From: DASXQK01 sp963757155
Lineage (GTDB): Bacteria; Pseudomonadota; Alphaproteobacteria; Dongiales; Dongiaceae
NCBI GenBank assembly: GCA_963757155.1
Contig: CAVWQS010000034.1
Coordinates: forward strand, 59,671 to 123,670
Length of the DNA: 64,000 nucleotides
Direction: 5' to 3'
Positions within the stretch are counted from its first letter, which is position 1; the number at the start of each line of letters is the position of its first letter. This document shows positions 26,903-35,581 of this stretch, one piece after another. A model generated the notes under the pieces. That model was not told the DNA's origin and searched no databases. It saw only the letters and a program-made list of their open reading frames with translations. Position numbers and translations under genes: made by a program.

Positions 26903-27210
26903 GTCATGGTCGGCGAAGGCCGACCATCCACGAGTTTGTCTCCCCATGCGATTCCTCTCAGGCCGTAGCCTATTCGCGGGTCGACAAGCAAGAATGCACC
27001 ACGGAGGCACGGAGATCACGGAGCAGAACGCCCCGACGAGTGCAGGCGAACCGCTACTCCAACACTCCAATTTCCTCTCCGTGACCTCCGTGTCTCCGTG
27101 GTGAATTACTTCCTCGCGGCGAGAGCGACCGCGCAATGATCGACAATTACGGCGGTCACCGGGTCCGGTGCAGGCAAACTCGTGGATGGTCGGCCTGCGC
27201 CGACCATGAC
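26903..27210. repeat. Nested inverted repeat with REPIN-like arms
   Basis: Arms of 36 bases at 26903-26938 and 27175-27210 are inverted copies with one mismatch. Each arm is itself a hairpin (ATGGTCGGC...GCCGACCAT). The interior holds the third CCACGGAGGCACGGAG-type inverted repeat (26998-27103). Two small palindromes in opposite orientation around a spacer match the layout called REPIN. No gene is visible within it. Confidence 0.75.
26998..27103. repeat. Diverged copy 3 of the CCACRGAGRCACRGAG inverted repeat
   Basis: The left arm at 26998-27024 (ACCACGGAGGCACGGAGATC...) pairs with the right arm at 27077-27103 (...CCTCCGTGTCTCCGTGGTG). It differs from copies 1 and 2 by A-to-G changes throughout, as if one subfamily had been fixed, and is nested in the REPIN-like element. 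Confidence 0.7.
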
Positions 27211-27259
27211 GGGGGGAGGCTACGGCATCAGTGTGCCAAAGTTGGGTTCGACAACTAAC

Positions 27260-28170
27260 GAACGGGTGCCATCCATGTAGTTAGCTTGTCGGGCTGGATA
27301 TTGCGAAGAAGGTGTTTCAGGTGCATGGCGTTGATGCGGCTGGGGTTTGAAGGTGCGGCGGATATTGCGGCGCTCGTGGTGATGGTGTGGTTTGCGAAGC
27401 TGGCGCCTGTCTGATCGGGTGGAGGCCTGTGCAACGTCGCTTACGGGTGCGCGAGCTGAGAAAGCTAGGTCATGAGGTGCGCTGATCCCGCTGGCGTATG
27501 TGAAGGCTTATGTCCGCGGAACAGAACGATGCGGCGGATGCGGCGGCGATCTGCGAGGCGGTGAGCGCGGTATGCGCTTGTGGCGATCAAGACGGAAGCA
27601 GCAGGCGATGGCGGGGTGCAGGTCGAGTCTGCTGTGAAGCAGCGACATGCTGATCAACCACTCGGGGCTGATGGCGAGTTGGTGTGGTCGCAATGGGCAG
27701 CGTGGGTGAGCTGCTGGCGATCCTGGCCGATCCCGCGGCGCGCTGGTGGAGCTGCTGCGCAGTGCCGTGGGAATGACGGAAGTCTGCGCGCCCTAGAGCG
27801 GCAGATCGAGCATCGACCGGCGATCGTCGCCTGGGGTCGCGCACCACTACCGCCACCTGATCACCCCCGGCTATGGACCGATCCTGGCAGCGCCGTGCGC
27901 GTGTGATCGACCGACACTTCCGCGCGGGCGACGCCGCTCGGCTGGTGCCCGGCGGAGGGACCGGTGGCAGGTGAAGCTCGGCCGATCAGCAGCGCGGCAC
28001 GGCTATCTGCGCCGCTGCTGGTGAAGGCGCCATGTCGGTCCTCGGCTCCAGCGCGGCGCCAGGATCGCTGGATGGCAAGCTGCCGCCAGTAGCGCGCAGC
28101 CGCGGCGTGGCGTGGCCAACAGATAGCGCGCATCGGCTGGGCGCTGATGAGCGCCAGGAGGACTTCCCCC
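27260..28170 (+). pseudogene. Decayed IS110-family (IS1111 group) transposase
   Basis: Reading across frames gives successive blocks of an IS1111-type DEDD transposase: GLDIAKKVFQVHGVDAAG, CLIGVEACATS, LRKLGHEVR, AEQNDAADAAAICEAVS, VAIKTE, LRALERQIE, then LITPGYGPILAAP, YLRRLLVKGAM and RIGWALM. Each block needs a frame change and several stops interrupt them, so no product is possible. The remnant begins about 50 bases right of the REPIN-like element; IS110-type elements are known to insert at such palindromes. It is an old, immobile copy. Confidence 0.75.
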
Positions 28171-28495
28171 CAGCCGGCGGCGGCCTGACGGCCAACCTGG
28201 GCAGGAGCGGAGGATTGCGAGGGAGAAACGCGGATGCCATAGTAGGCAGCCGACGGCGAGCAAGCCTGTAGTCATGAGGCTCGAGACCCGCGACATGATC
28301 AGGCCGATCACGGACCCATCAGGGCCAGCGGCCCGGCCGCGATCAAAGGCCGGACACATGACCGCAGTGACCGTCGCTTGCAGAACGCAAAACCCTTGCT
28401 TGCCGGGGGCCATCCACACATGACGGTGGAGAGAGTGGGGGCTTGCCGGGCCGCAATCGATTCCGCGTCGCTATGACCGACGCGGGATCTACTGC
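28171..28495. other. Intergenic remainder, probably the right end of the decayed insertion sequence
   Basis: There is no coding signal on either strand. The stretch continues from the last recognisable transposase block to the stop of the enoyl-CoA hydratase gene. It is likely the non-coding end of the insertion element plus flanking DNA; the exact boundary cannot be placed. Confidence 0.4.
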
Positions 28496-29299
28496 TCACC
28501 GCCCCTGGAACACCGGCTTCCTCTTGGCCATGAAGGCGCGGCGGCCTTCGGCGTAGTCGGCGCTGGCGAAGCAGGCTTCGACCAATTCGCGGCAGGCCTC
28601 GGTGTTGCGGTCGGCGCGGTCCTTGGTTGCTTCGGCGATGCAGCGCTTCATGGCGCGGATGGTGAGCGGGGCGTTGGCGGCGAGAGTCTCGGCCAGGGCG
28701 CCAACTGCCGCCGGCAAGTCCTCCGCCGCGACGACGCGATGCAGCAGGCCCATCTGCAGGGCTTCGGCGGCGGTGAAGCGCCGGCCGGTATAGAGGATCT
28801 CCCGCGCGTAGGCGGGACCCACGATATCCACCAACCGCTTGACGTCGACGAAGCCATAGCCGAGGCCCAGACGCGCCGCGGGCACGCCGAACGTGGACTC
28901 CGCCGACGCGATCCTGAAATCGCAGCGCAAGGCGAGGTCAAGTCCGCCGCCGATGCAATAGCCGGCGATCATGGCGATGGTCGGCTTCTCGCAATGCTCC
29001 AGCTTGAGGGAGGCGGCATCGGAGATCCCGTCATAGCGGGCGATATCCTCGGGGGTGGCGCGCTTCTGCTCGAACTCGGAGATATCCGCGCCCGAGGCGA
29101 AGGCGCGGCCGCCTTCGCCGGTGACGATGATGGCCCGGATCTCAGGCTCGCCCGCGAACTCCTCGACCCGGCGCCCCAGCGCTTCATACATCTCGAGGGA
29201 GAGCGCGTTGTGGCGCGCGGGGTTGTTGAGGATCAGCCAGCCGAGCGCGCCTTCGCGCCGGGCGATCAGCCGGGTCGTGCCGTCATTGCCTGCCATCAC
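28496..29299 (-). CDS. Enoyl-CoA hydratase/isomerase family protein
   Basis: A 267-residue crotonase-fold enzyme. It shows the oxyanion-hole segments RAFASGADISEFEQ and AGYCIGGGLDLALRCDFRIA and the usual FGVPAARLGLGYGF. One catalytic-glutamate position is replaced, since the segment after ARLGLG lacks the hydratase Glu, so the exact reaction (hydration, isomerisation or hydrolysis) is open. Its start overlaps the stop of the CoA-transferase gene by four bases, giving a coupled two-gene unit acting on CoA thioesters. Confidence 0.9.
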   Translation of the reverse strand: MMAGNDGTTRLIARREGALGWLILNNPARHNALSLEMYEALGRRVEEFAGEPEIRAIIVTGEGGRAFASGADISEFEQKRATPEDIARYDGISDAASLKLEHCEKPTIAMIAGYCIGGGLDLALRCDFRIASAESTFGVPAARLGLGYGFVDVKRLVDIVGPAYAREILYTGRRFTAAEALQMGLLHRVVAAEDLPAAVGALAETLAANAPLTIRAMKRCIAEATKDRADRNTEACRELVEACFASADYAEGRRAFMAKRKPVFQGR

Positions 29300-30480
29300 A
29301 CCACCAATTTCCTGCGAAGCGCGTCGATCTCGTCATCGCCGAAGCCCAGGCCCCGGAGCAGCTCTTCCGTCGCATTGCCGGGCTCGGGCGCGGCATGGCT
29401 CATGCGGCTGGGGGTACGCGTCAAAGTCACCGGCTGGCCCACCAGATCGATATCGCCGAGGGTGGGATGGGTGACCGGGCGCGCCATGCCGAGATGCTGG
29501 ACCTGCGGGTCGGCGAAGACCTGGTCGATGCGGTTGACGGGCCCGGCGGGCACGCCGGCGCGATTGAGGATCTCGATCCAGTCGCGGCCCTTGCGCTGCT
29601 TCAGCTTCGCCGTCATGGCCTCGACCACGGCGGCGCCGTTCTTGGTGCGGAGATCGTCGCTGGCAAAGCGCGGGTCGGTGCGCAGATCCTCGCCCTCGAC
29701 CGCGCGGCAGAAGCGCTCCCAGATCGGCTGCGGATCGGCGCAGACATTGATGGGCTCGTCGGCGGTCTGGAACAGGCCGGTGGTGATCGCCATCGGATGA
29801 TTGTTGCCGGCCTGGCCCGGCACCTCGCCCGACACCAGCCAGCGCGCGGCCTGGTAATCCAGCATGGCGATCTGGGCCTGAAGCAGCGAGCTATGGACCC
29901 ATTGGCCGCGGCCGGAGCGCTGGCGCTCGATCAGCGCCAGCAGGATGCCGATGGCGGTGAAGAGCCCGGCCGTCAGATCGTCGATGGGAATGCCGACGCG
30001 CACCGGCCCCTGGCCCGGCAGGCCGGTGATGGACATCAGCCCGCCCATGCCCTGGGCGATCTGGTCGAAGCCCGGCCGGTCGCGATAGGGCCCGCTCTGG
30101 CCGAAGCCGGAGATGCTGGCGTAGATCAGCCGCGGGTTCACCGCGGCGAGGCTGTCGTAGTCGATCCCGAGGCGATGCTTCACATCGGGGCGGTAGTTCT
30201 CCACCAGCACATCCGCCTCGGCCACCATCCGGCGCAGGATGGCGATCCCCTCGGGCTCCTTCAGATTGAGGGTCATGCTCCGCTTGTTGCGGTGGAGGTT
30301 CTGATAGTCCGGTCCATGGCGCGGCCCGCTCATGGTGTCGCTGATGTCGAGCGCCACCGGCGGCTCGATCATCACGGCATCCGCGCCCCAATCGGCGAGC
30401 TGGCGCACGGCGGTCGGCCCAGCGCGGGCCCGCGTCAGGTCGAGCACCCTGATCCCGTCGAGCGGCAGCGGATCGGCCAT
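29296..30480 (-). CDS. CaiB/BaiF family CoA transferase
   Basis: A 394-residue class III CoA transferase: LPLDGIRVLDLTRARAGPTA at the N-terminus, NKRSMTLNLK, the catalytic-Asp region DVLVENYRPDVKHRLG and the SGFGQSGPYRDRPGFDQIAQ block. These enzymes move CoA between carboxylic acids such as carnitine, oxalate or itaconate. ATG 30480 was chosen because the family begins there; a further 31 upstream codons are out of character. It pairs with the enoyl-CoA hydratase downstream. Confidence 0.9.
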   Translation of the reverse strand: MADPLPLDGIRVLDLTRARAGPTAVRQLADWGADAVMIEPPVALDISDTMSGPRHGPDYQNLHRNKRSMTLNLKEPEGIAILRRMVAEADVLVENYRPDVKHRLGIDYDSLAAVNPRLIYASISGFGQSGPYRDRPGFDQIAQGMGGLMSITGLPGQGPVRVGIPIDDLTAGLFTAIGILLALIERQRSGRGQWVHSSLLQAQIAMLDYQAARWLVSGEVPGQAGNNHPMAITTGLFQTADEPINVCADPQPIWERFCRAVEGEDLRTDPRFASDDLRTKNGAAVVEAMTAKLKQRKGRDWIEILNRAGVPAGPVNRIDQVFADPQVQHLGMARPVTHPTLGDIDLVGQPVTLTRTPSRMSHAAPEPGNATEELLRGLGFGDDEIDALRRKLVV

Positions 30481-30496
30481 TACTGCCCGCCCGTTC

Positions 30497-30667
30497 TCAG
30501 GCGGAAGGATCGAGGATCTGGGGCGGCTCGAAGGCCGTGACCGGCGGTACGATGCCACGATAAGGCTCGACATCCACCCTCTTGCAGAGCCCGCCGGGCT
30601 TCAGCCGTCCATCCTCGACATGCGCTTCGATGGCCCCCCAATGGGACGAGCTGTGCTTTACGACCAT
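30497..30667 (-). CDS. Short 56-aa ORF resembling the N-terminus of BisC/TorZ-type molybdopterin oxidoreductases
   Basis: The ORF starts MVVKHSSSHWGAIEAHVEDG, which matches the conserved opening of biotin-sulfoxide/TMAO reductases (T/HSSHWGAFxAxVxDG), continues for about 45 residues in that style (CKRVDVEPYRGIVPPV) and then stops at 30497. The rest of the enzyme is absent. It ends 17 bases before the CoA-transferase start on the same strand. It may be a leftover 5' end of a lost gene or a small protein kept upstream of caiB. The 186 bases further upstream to the divergent acyltransferase show nothing. Confidence 0.4.
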   Translation of the reverse strand: MVVKHSSSHWGAIEAHVEDGRLKPGGLCKRVDVEPYRGIVPPVTAFEPPQILDPSA

Positions 30668-30833
30668 GACCACCGTTCCGCTGCCTTTGACGTCAGAAGA
30701 GCCGGCCCCTATTTAGCCGCCGTCCCGCCGCGCCGCCTAGTGCCGAGTTTCACCGAGCGCCGGTGCGGCCGGTGGTTCCGAGGGCAAGAATCCGCTGTTC
30801 CCGCGGAGAGGCCCATGAGAATCTCACGCATAA

Positions 30834-31990
30834 ATGCGGCAAGGCTCGATCCATACCGCCGATGGAGCGCCTGAGGCCAGGAGCAGAGACCGGCTCTTGA
30901 AGCCGCCGGGACGGCTCAGCCTTGGCCGGGCGCTCGATGAATCGGGAGGGATCGGTCCGGGCTTCAATCTCATTCGACTATGCGCGGCCGTGTCGGTCCT
31001 GATCTCCCACGCCTTCGACCTGGTCGGTCGGCCCGAGCTCGAACCATTCAGAGTGTGGTCGCAGGATCAGACCTCCCTGGGCGGGACACGCCACCTATAT
31101 TTTCTTCTTCATCAGCGGCCTTCTCGGTCACCCAAAGCCTCCTCCGGTCGCGGTCGATCGCCAGCTATGCGCGAAATCGGGCCTTGCGGATCTTCCCGGC
31201 TCTCATCGTCGTCGTGATTCTTGCCGCAATGGTTCTCGGCCCCGCCGTGACGACGTTCCCCCTGGCACGTTATTTTGCCGATGAGGAATTCCGCTCGTAT
31301 CTGGCAGGCACGGTCCTGATGGGCGGCAATTCGCTGCCCGGCGTGTTCGAAGCAAACGTCGTCGGGAATGGCGTCAAGGGCTCGCTCTGGACCCTGCCCT
31401 ATGAAGTCGTCTGCTATGCCTGCCTGGCGGCCGTCGGCGTGGCGGGGTTGTTGACGAAACGCCGGATCGTGCTGGCCGTCACCCTGGTCTTGATCGTGCT
31501 GGGCTGGTGGGCGAAGGACAAGCATTGGTATCTGGTCGAGCCGTTCAATATCGAGTTTCCCTATATCCTCCGGTTTTTCGCCTATTTCTCCGCCGGCGTC
31601 GCCTTCTTCGTGTTCAGGGAGCACATAATCCTGGACCGCAGGCTGGCGGTCGCGGCTTTCCTTCTGGCGGCGATGTTCTTCATATTCGGGCTGTATCACA
31701 TGCTTTTCCCGATATTGGGCGGATATGTGATCACCTTTCTCGGGATGAGCAAAAGACTGGGAGTGAATTTCTTCATGAGCCGGGACTATTCCTACGGCAT
31801 CTATATCTATGCCTTTCCGATGCAGCAGCTGATGGTCTTCCTGCTGCCGGGCGAGAACCTGTGGTGGGTCAATATCCTGCTCTCCCTTCCGCCCACGGTC
31901 CTGCTCGCGGCCCTCTCCTGGCATCTCGTCGAGAAGCCGGCCCTGGCCCTCAAGCGCCGCGCGAAGGGCCTCGTCAGCGCGAGTTCCTGA
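30834..31990 (+). pseudogene. Acyltransferase 3 family membrane protein, two close frameshifts
   Basis: This OafA/YrhL-type integral membrane acyltransferase would O-acylate a surface polysaccharide or similar molecule. The first block (GPGFNLIRLCAAVSVLISHA, with the family His) is in one frame. From about 31080 a second frame gives GHATYIFFFISGLLG, and from about 31120 a third gives VTQSLLRSRSIASYARNRAL and the rest, including SLWTLPYEVVCYA and eight or more membrane segments. Two single-base shifts within 45 bases separate the sequence from a complete gene. The start at 30834 is uncertain. Confidence 0.7.
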
Positions 31991-32056
31991 TCGGCCGCGC
32001 GGCCCGCGGCAAGATCTTCCTGATCTGCCGGCGCCAGGGGCGGGGGAAATACCGCA

Positions 32057-32776
32057 TCACCCCGGATAGCGCGCGAGCTGCGCGGCGATCAGCGCCGTCA
32101 TCCGATCGCGCGCGAAGCTGCCGTAATGGCCGCCGAAGACGGTCGTCACCGGCAGCTCTGCCAATCGCCGCAGGCTCCGGCCATAGCGCGCGGCGTCCGC
32201 CGGGGGAAAGTCGCGGTCCAGCGGATCGAGGAACAGCGTCTCTCCGGTGAAGAGAAAGCCGGTCGCCGCCTCCCAGAGCGCGATGCTTCCCGGCGTCCGG
32301 CCGGGGATATGGAGAACCTCGAAAGCCCGGTCGCCGAGATCGATCCGATCGCCCTCGGCCAGGATCCGCGTCGGCGGGGCCGGCGTCATCCGGTGGCTCA
32401 GAATGCTGTAGCCCGCATAGGGCAATGCCAGAAGCATGTCGTCGCCGACAAGGGCCGTGATCGGGTCCGTTCCCTCCGCGATGGCATCGGCGTCGAGGGA
32501 ATGACAGAGCCGGTTCTCGAAGGAATACATCCCGCCGGCATGGTCGTAGTAGCTGCAGAGGGCGACCGCGAGGATGGGCTTATCGGAGAGGCCGGCGATC
32601 ACCGGCCCGGGCGGCAGGATGCCCATGCCGCTGTCGACGACGAGATCCCTCTCGGCGCCGCGCACCAGCCAGATATCGCCGGACATGTATGGGTCGACAT
32701 GGGTCTCGCGCAGCCGAAGCACCCCGCCGGGACAGGGATCGATTCCGTACCAGGTCTCGGCGATCGGCTTCGCCAT
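32057..32776 (-). CDS. Metallo-beta-lactamase-fold protein with an incomplete metal site
   Basis: A 239-residue protein with the MBL fold: VDSGMGI after strand 2, a LHIPGRTPGSIALWE block, FTGETLFLDPLDRD and a final VFGGHYGSF. The HxHxDH motif is CSYYDH (Cys74, Tyr76 in place of the two histidines), the usual GHTPGS histidine is Arg160, and the bridging Asp of TGDxLF is Glu179. Asp78, His79 and the last His remain. A normal binuclear zinc centre is therefore unlikely; it may bind one metal or none. It ends convergent to the acyltransferase. Confidence 0.8.
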   Translation of the reverse strand: MAKPIAETWYGIDPCPGGVLRLRETHVDPYMSGDIWLVRGAERDLVVDSGMGILPPGPVIAGLSDKPILAVALCSYYDHAGGMYSFENRLCHSLDADAIAEGTDPITALVGDDMLLALPYAGYSILSHRMTPAPPTRILAEGDRIDLGDRAFEVLHIPGRTPGSIALWEAATGFLFTGETLFLDPLDRDFPPADAARYGRSLRRLAELPVTTVFGGHYGSFARDRMTALIAAQLARYPG

Positions 32777-32853
32777 TCCCGCTGCTCCATGGTTTCAGCC
32801 CGGCATTCTAGCGGCAGCTTGCGGGGAGCGGCAGCCGCGACCATCTCCAGGGC

Positions 32854-33474
32854 ATGTCTCGCGCCAGCCCCAAGGCCGCCCCGTCTCCCGAGCCGGAATC
32901 CTGGCCTGCCGGCACGGTCTTCACCATCGGCCATTCGATCCATCCCATCGAGGAATTCATCGCCTTGCTGCGCCAGGCGGGGGTCGAGGTCCTGGTCGAT
33001 GTCCGCAGCGTGCCGCGCTCGCGCCGCAACCCGCAGTTCAATATCGAGACCTTGCCTGGGTCGCTGGCCGCCGCCGGCATCGAGCACCGGCATCTCAAAT
33101 CCCTGGGCGGGCTGCGGCACCGGCCCAAGGGCGCGCCGCCTTCGCCCAACGGCCTATGGCAGAACGAGGCCTTCCGCAACTATGCCGACCATGCCTTGAC
33201 GGAAGACTTCCGCAAGGAATTCGATGAGCTTCGCGCCCTTGCCGCCGAGCGGCCGACGGCCATCATGTGCGCGGAGGCGCTCTGGTGGCGCTGCCACCGG
33301 CGCATCATCGCCGATCATCTTCTCGTCGCTGGATCGCCCGTGGCCCATGTCATGGGCGAGGGCAAGATCGAGGCGGCCAAGCTGACGCCAGGCGCCGTGG
33401 TCGCCGATGGGCCAGCTTGTCTACCCGGCCGGACAAGGCGATTTGGGTTTTTGAGCGAAGGACTCGTGGAATAA
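32854..33474 (+). CDS. DUF488 domain protein
   Basis: A 206-residue protein with the DUF488 pattern: TIGHSIHPIEEFIALLRQAG, VDVRSVPRSRRNPQFN, LGGLRHRPKG and the cysteine block MCAEALWWRCHRRIIADHL. The family is widespread and uncharacterised; the Cys-x-Glu...Cys-His-Arg block suggests a metal or redox role. It is followed 13 bases later by the thioredoxin-like gene. Confidence 0.88.
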   Translation: MSRASPKAAPSPEPESWPAGTVFTIGHSIHPIEEFIALLRQAGVEVLVDVRSVPRSRRNPQFNIETLPGSLAAAGIEHRHLKSLGGLRHRPKGAPPSPNGLWQNEAFRNYADHALTEDFRKEFDELRALAAERPTAIMCAEALWWRCHRRIIADHLLVAGSPVAHVMGEGKIEAAKLTPGAVVADGPACLPGRTRRFGFLSEGLVE

Positions 33475-33487
33475 GGGAGCTGCAATC

Positions 33488-34045
33488 ATGGCGACAGCAT
33501 CGACGACGACACCGCCCCTCGGCTGGAAGGCCGAGGATTTCGATCTCGAGGGCACCGACGGCAAGCGCCATCGCCTGGCCGATCTCAGGGGACCGAAGGG
33601 CACGCTGGTGATGTTCATCTGCAACCACTGCCCCTATGTGCAGGCGGTGCTCGACGACATCATCGCCGATGCGCGCGAGCTGCGGGCGGCGGGCGTCGCC
33701 TCGGTCGCGATCATGCCCAATGACACGCGCATCTCCCCGGGCGATTCCTTCGACAATATGAAGCGGCTGGCGGGGGAGAAGAAATTCCCCTTCCCCTATC
33801 TCCTGGATTCGACGCAAGCGGTGGCGCGGGCTTATGACGCCGCCTGCACGCCGGATTTCTTCGGCTTCGACGCCGATCTGGGGCTGCAATATCGCGGCCG
33901 CATCTATGAGAGCCGCAACCGCCAGCGCACCGCCGGAAGCAAGCGCGAGCTCTACGACGCCATGCTCGAGATCGCCCGCAGCGGCAAGGGCCCGCAGGAC
34001 CAGACGCCGAGCATGGGCTGCTCGATCAAATGGCGAGCGGAATAG
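33488..34045 (+). CDS. Thioredoxin-fold peroxiredoxin-like protein
   Basis: A 185-residue AhpC/TSA-type thioredoxin-fold protein. It contains FICNHCPYVQAV, a CxxC in the family's usual place, and SVAIMPNDTRISPGDSFDNM and PDFFGFDADLGLQYRG. Such proteins are thought to act in thiol-disulfide exchange. No signal peptide is visible. It is probably co-transcribed with the DUF488 gene, and a REP-like hairpin follows. Confidence 0.88.
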   Translation: MATASTTTPPLGWKAEDFDLEGTDGKRHRLADLRGPKGTLVMFICNHCPYVQAVLDDIIADARELRAAGVASVAIMPNDTRISPGDSFDNMKRLAGEKKFPFPYLLDSTQAVARAYDAACTPDFFGFDADLGLQYRGRIYESRNRQRTAGSKRELYDAMLEIARSGKGPQDQTPSMGCSIKWRAE

Positions 34046-34084
34046 CTCGGCATTCGATCAGGACGGGCGGGGTTCCTCCCTATT

Positions 34085-34112
34085 CGTCATTCCCGCTTTC
34101 GCGGGAATGACG
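34085..34112. repeat. REP-like palindrome
   Basis: CGTCATTCCCGC and GCGGGAATGACG are perfectly inverted around TTTC, a palindrome common between genes in alphaproteobacteria. It has no T-tract and sits 40 bases after the stop of the thioredoxin-like gene, before the convergent Gly/Asn/Trp-rich gene. Confidence 0.75.
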
Positions 34113-34152
34113 GAAGGGAGAATGCAACAAAAGGAGCGGCTAACGCGCCGCC

Positions 34153-34863
34153 TTACGGCGACACGCCCGGCGGGGTGACGGGGACCGAGCTCCAGCCGCT
34201 GCTGCAATTCTGCACATAGGGATAAAAACCCTTCGGGTCATTGCAGAAGTACCAGAACTGCTGCGGGGCAGGGCCGGTTGCGGCCGCCGGTTGCACCTCG
34301 GGCGCCGATTCCGGGGCGCTCACCGGATAGGCGTAATAGGGATAGGCGATGGGAAAGCCGAAGGAGAAGCTGACGCTGTTGCTCCAGCCGTTGCAGCACC
34401 AGCCCGGATAGCCCCAGCCCCACCAGCCGCCATGCCAGCCATTGTGCCACCAGCCGCCGCCATGCCAGCCGCCGTTCCACCAGCCATGATTCCAGCCGCC
34501 ATGGTTCCAGCCGCCGTTCCAACCCCCGTTATTCCAGCCGCCGTGGTTCCAGTTGCCGTTGTTCCAGCCGCCATTGTTCCAGTTGCCGTGGTTCCAATTG
34601 CCGCCGTTGTTGTTCCAATTCGCAGGCCGCCCTGCGCCGCCGGTCCAGCTGCTCCAGCCAGGGCGGCCGCCCATGCCGCCGCCGCCGCTCCACCCGCCGC
34701 GCGAGCCACCGCCGCCGCTGCTCCACCAGCCGCTGTTCCCGCTCCCGCCGGCGGCATCGGCCTGGGAGGCGGCGATCTGGAGGACAGCGGCCATGAGCAA
34801 GGCGGCGGCCAAGCGGCCGCAGCGGGCGAGCAGTTGCATCGGGGAACGGTTCATGAGGGACAT
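34153..34863 (-). CDS. Exported Gly/Asn/Trp-rich low-complexity protein
   Basis: A 236-residue protein. The N-terminus holds a Sec signal peptide (ALLMAAVLQIAASQADAAGG). The middle (about 45-150) is a run of short repeats of the NWNNGGW / WNHGGW type with many Gly, Asn and Trp. The C-terminus has a compact conserved end with aromatic and Cys residues (QQFWYFCNDPKGFYPYVQNC). Proteins with this tail are common in Proteobacteria as envelope or surface proteins of unknown function. The start at 34863 is one of two close ATGs. Confidence 0.8.
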   Translation of the reverse strand: MSLMNRSPMQLLARCGRLAAALLMAAVLQIAASQADAAGGSGNSGWWSSGGGGSRGGWSGGGGMGGRPGWSSWTGGAGRPANWNNNGGNWNHGNWNNGGWNNGNWNHGGWNNGGWNGGWNHGGWNHGWWNGGWHGGGWWHNGWHGGWWGWGYPGWCCNGWSNSVSFSFGFPIAYPYYAYPVSAPESAPEVQPAAATGPAPQQFWYFCNDPKGFYPYVQNCSSGWSSVPVTPPGVSP

Positions 34864-34891
34864 CCTGTGCCTCGCGTCGGCTGCCAGTATA

Positions 34892-35402
34892 TCAGCTCGG
34901 CGGCGGCGGGGGAGGGGGTGGCGGCGAGCTCGGCGCCGCATAGTTCGGTGGGGGTGGGGGTGGCGGCGGCGCGCCGGGCGCCGCAAAGCCGGGCACCTGA
35001 TTGCCCTTGGCATACATGCATTGGGAATAAGCGACGTCATAGCGCTGCTGCAGGCTTCCCTGCGCGCTGTTCGCCGGGCCGGCGGCGACCACCGTGCCGG
35101 CCAGCGGCACCGCTGGCCGCACCGATGGCGGCACCGGTTCCCCCGCCAATGGCGGCACCCAATCCGGCGCCCAGGGCGGTGCCGACCACCGCCGTGCCGA
35201 CCGACTGGGTGTTGGCCGCTTGCGCCTGGCCATTCGTCATCTGCTTGCCATAGGCCATGCAGATCGCCTGGTCCTGCTGGAAGACTTCGAAGGGCTTGTA
35301 GGGGGCGGGCATCACCGCAACCGTCGGCCCGGCGGGCTGCTGCACGCAGCCGCCGAGCAGCAGGGCAACCGTAATCGACGCCAGCAGCTTGGCCTTCATC
35401 AT
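34892..35402 (-). pseudogene. Glycine-zipper lipoprotein with Pro-rich tail, one frameshift
   Basis: The start MMKAKLLASITVALLLGGCV gives a clear lipobox (LLGGC), so this is an outer-membrane or periplasmic lipoprotein. A glycine zipper follows (GAGLGAAIGGGTGAAIGAAS). Near 35100 one base is lost; correcting it gives TVVAAGPANSAQGSLQQRYD, then YSQCMYAKGNQVPGF and a C-terminal run of prolines. The last part matches the tails of YMGG/glycine-zipper lipoproteins. It lies directly upstream of the Gly/Asn/Trp-rich gene on the same strand and may form a unit with it. Confidence 0.7.
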
Positions 35403-35581
35403 TTCTGTTCTTCTCGATGTGGGGGGCACAGGGGCTCTCGATCGGCGGGCACCTGGCCACACCGGCATTATAGGGTTCACGTTGCGACAGGCCAATTCCT
35501 GCGCAGGGTTCCACGCCCCTGCGGCTCGCATATCAGCTCGCTCATTCCGGCACGGGCGCCGCCTTATTTTTGGCAAGTTGG

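Noticed and set aside
31112..31924. 270-codon minus-strand frame
   Set aside because: Antisense shadow of the acyltransferase membrane region; charged composition, no motifs.
34360..34720. Short regular repeats that could suggest a CRISPR array
   Set aside because: The units are in-frame codon repeats for Asn/Gly/Trp without constant repeat length or unique spacers; they lie inside an exported-protein gene.
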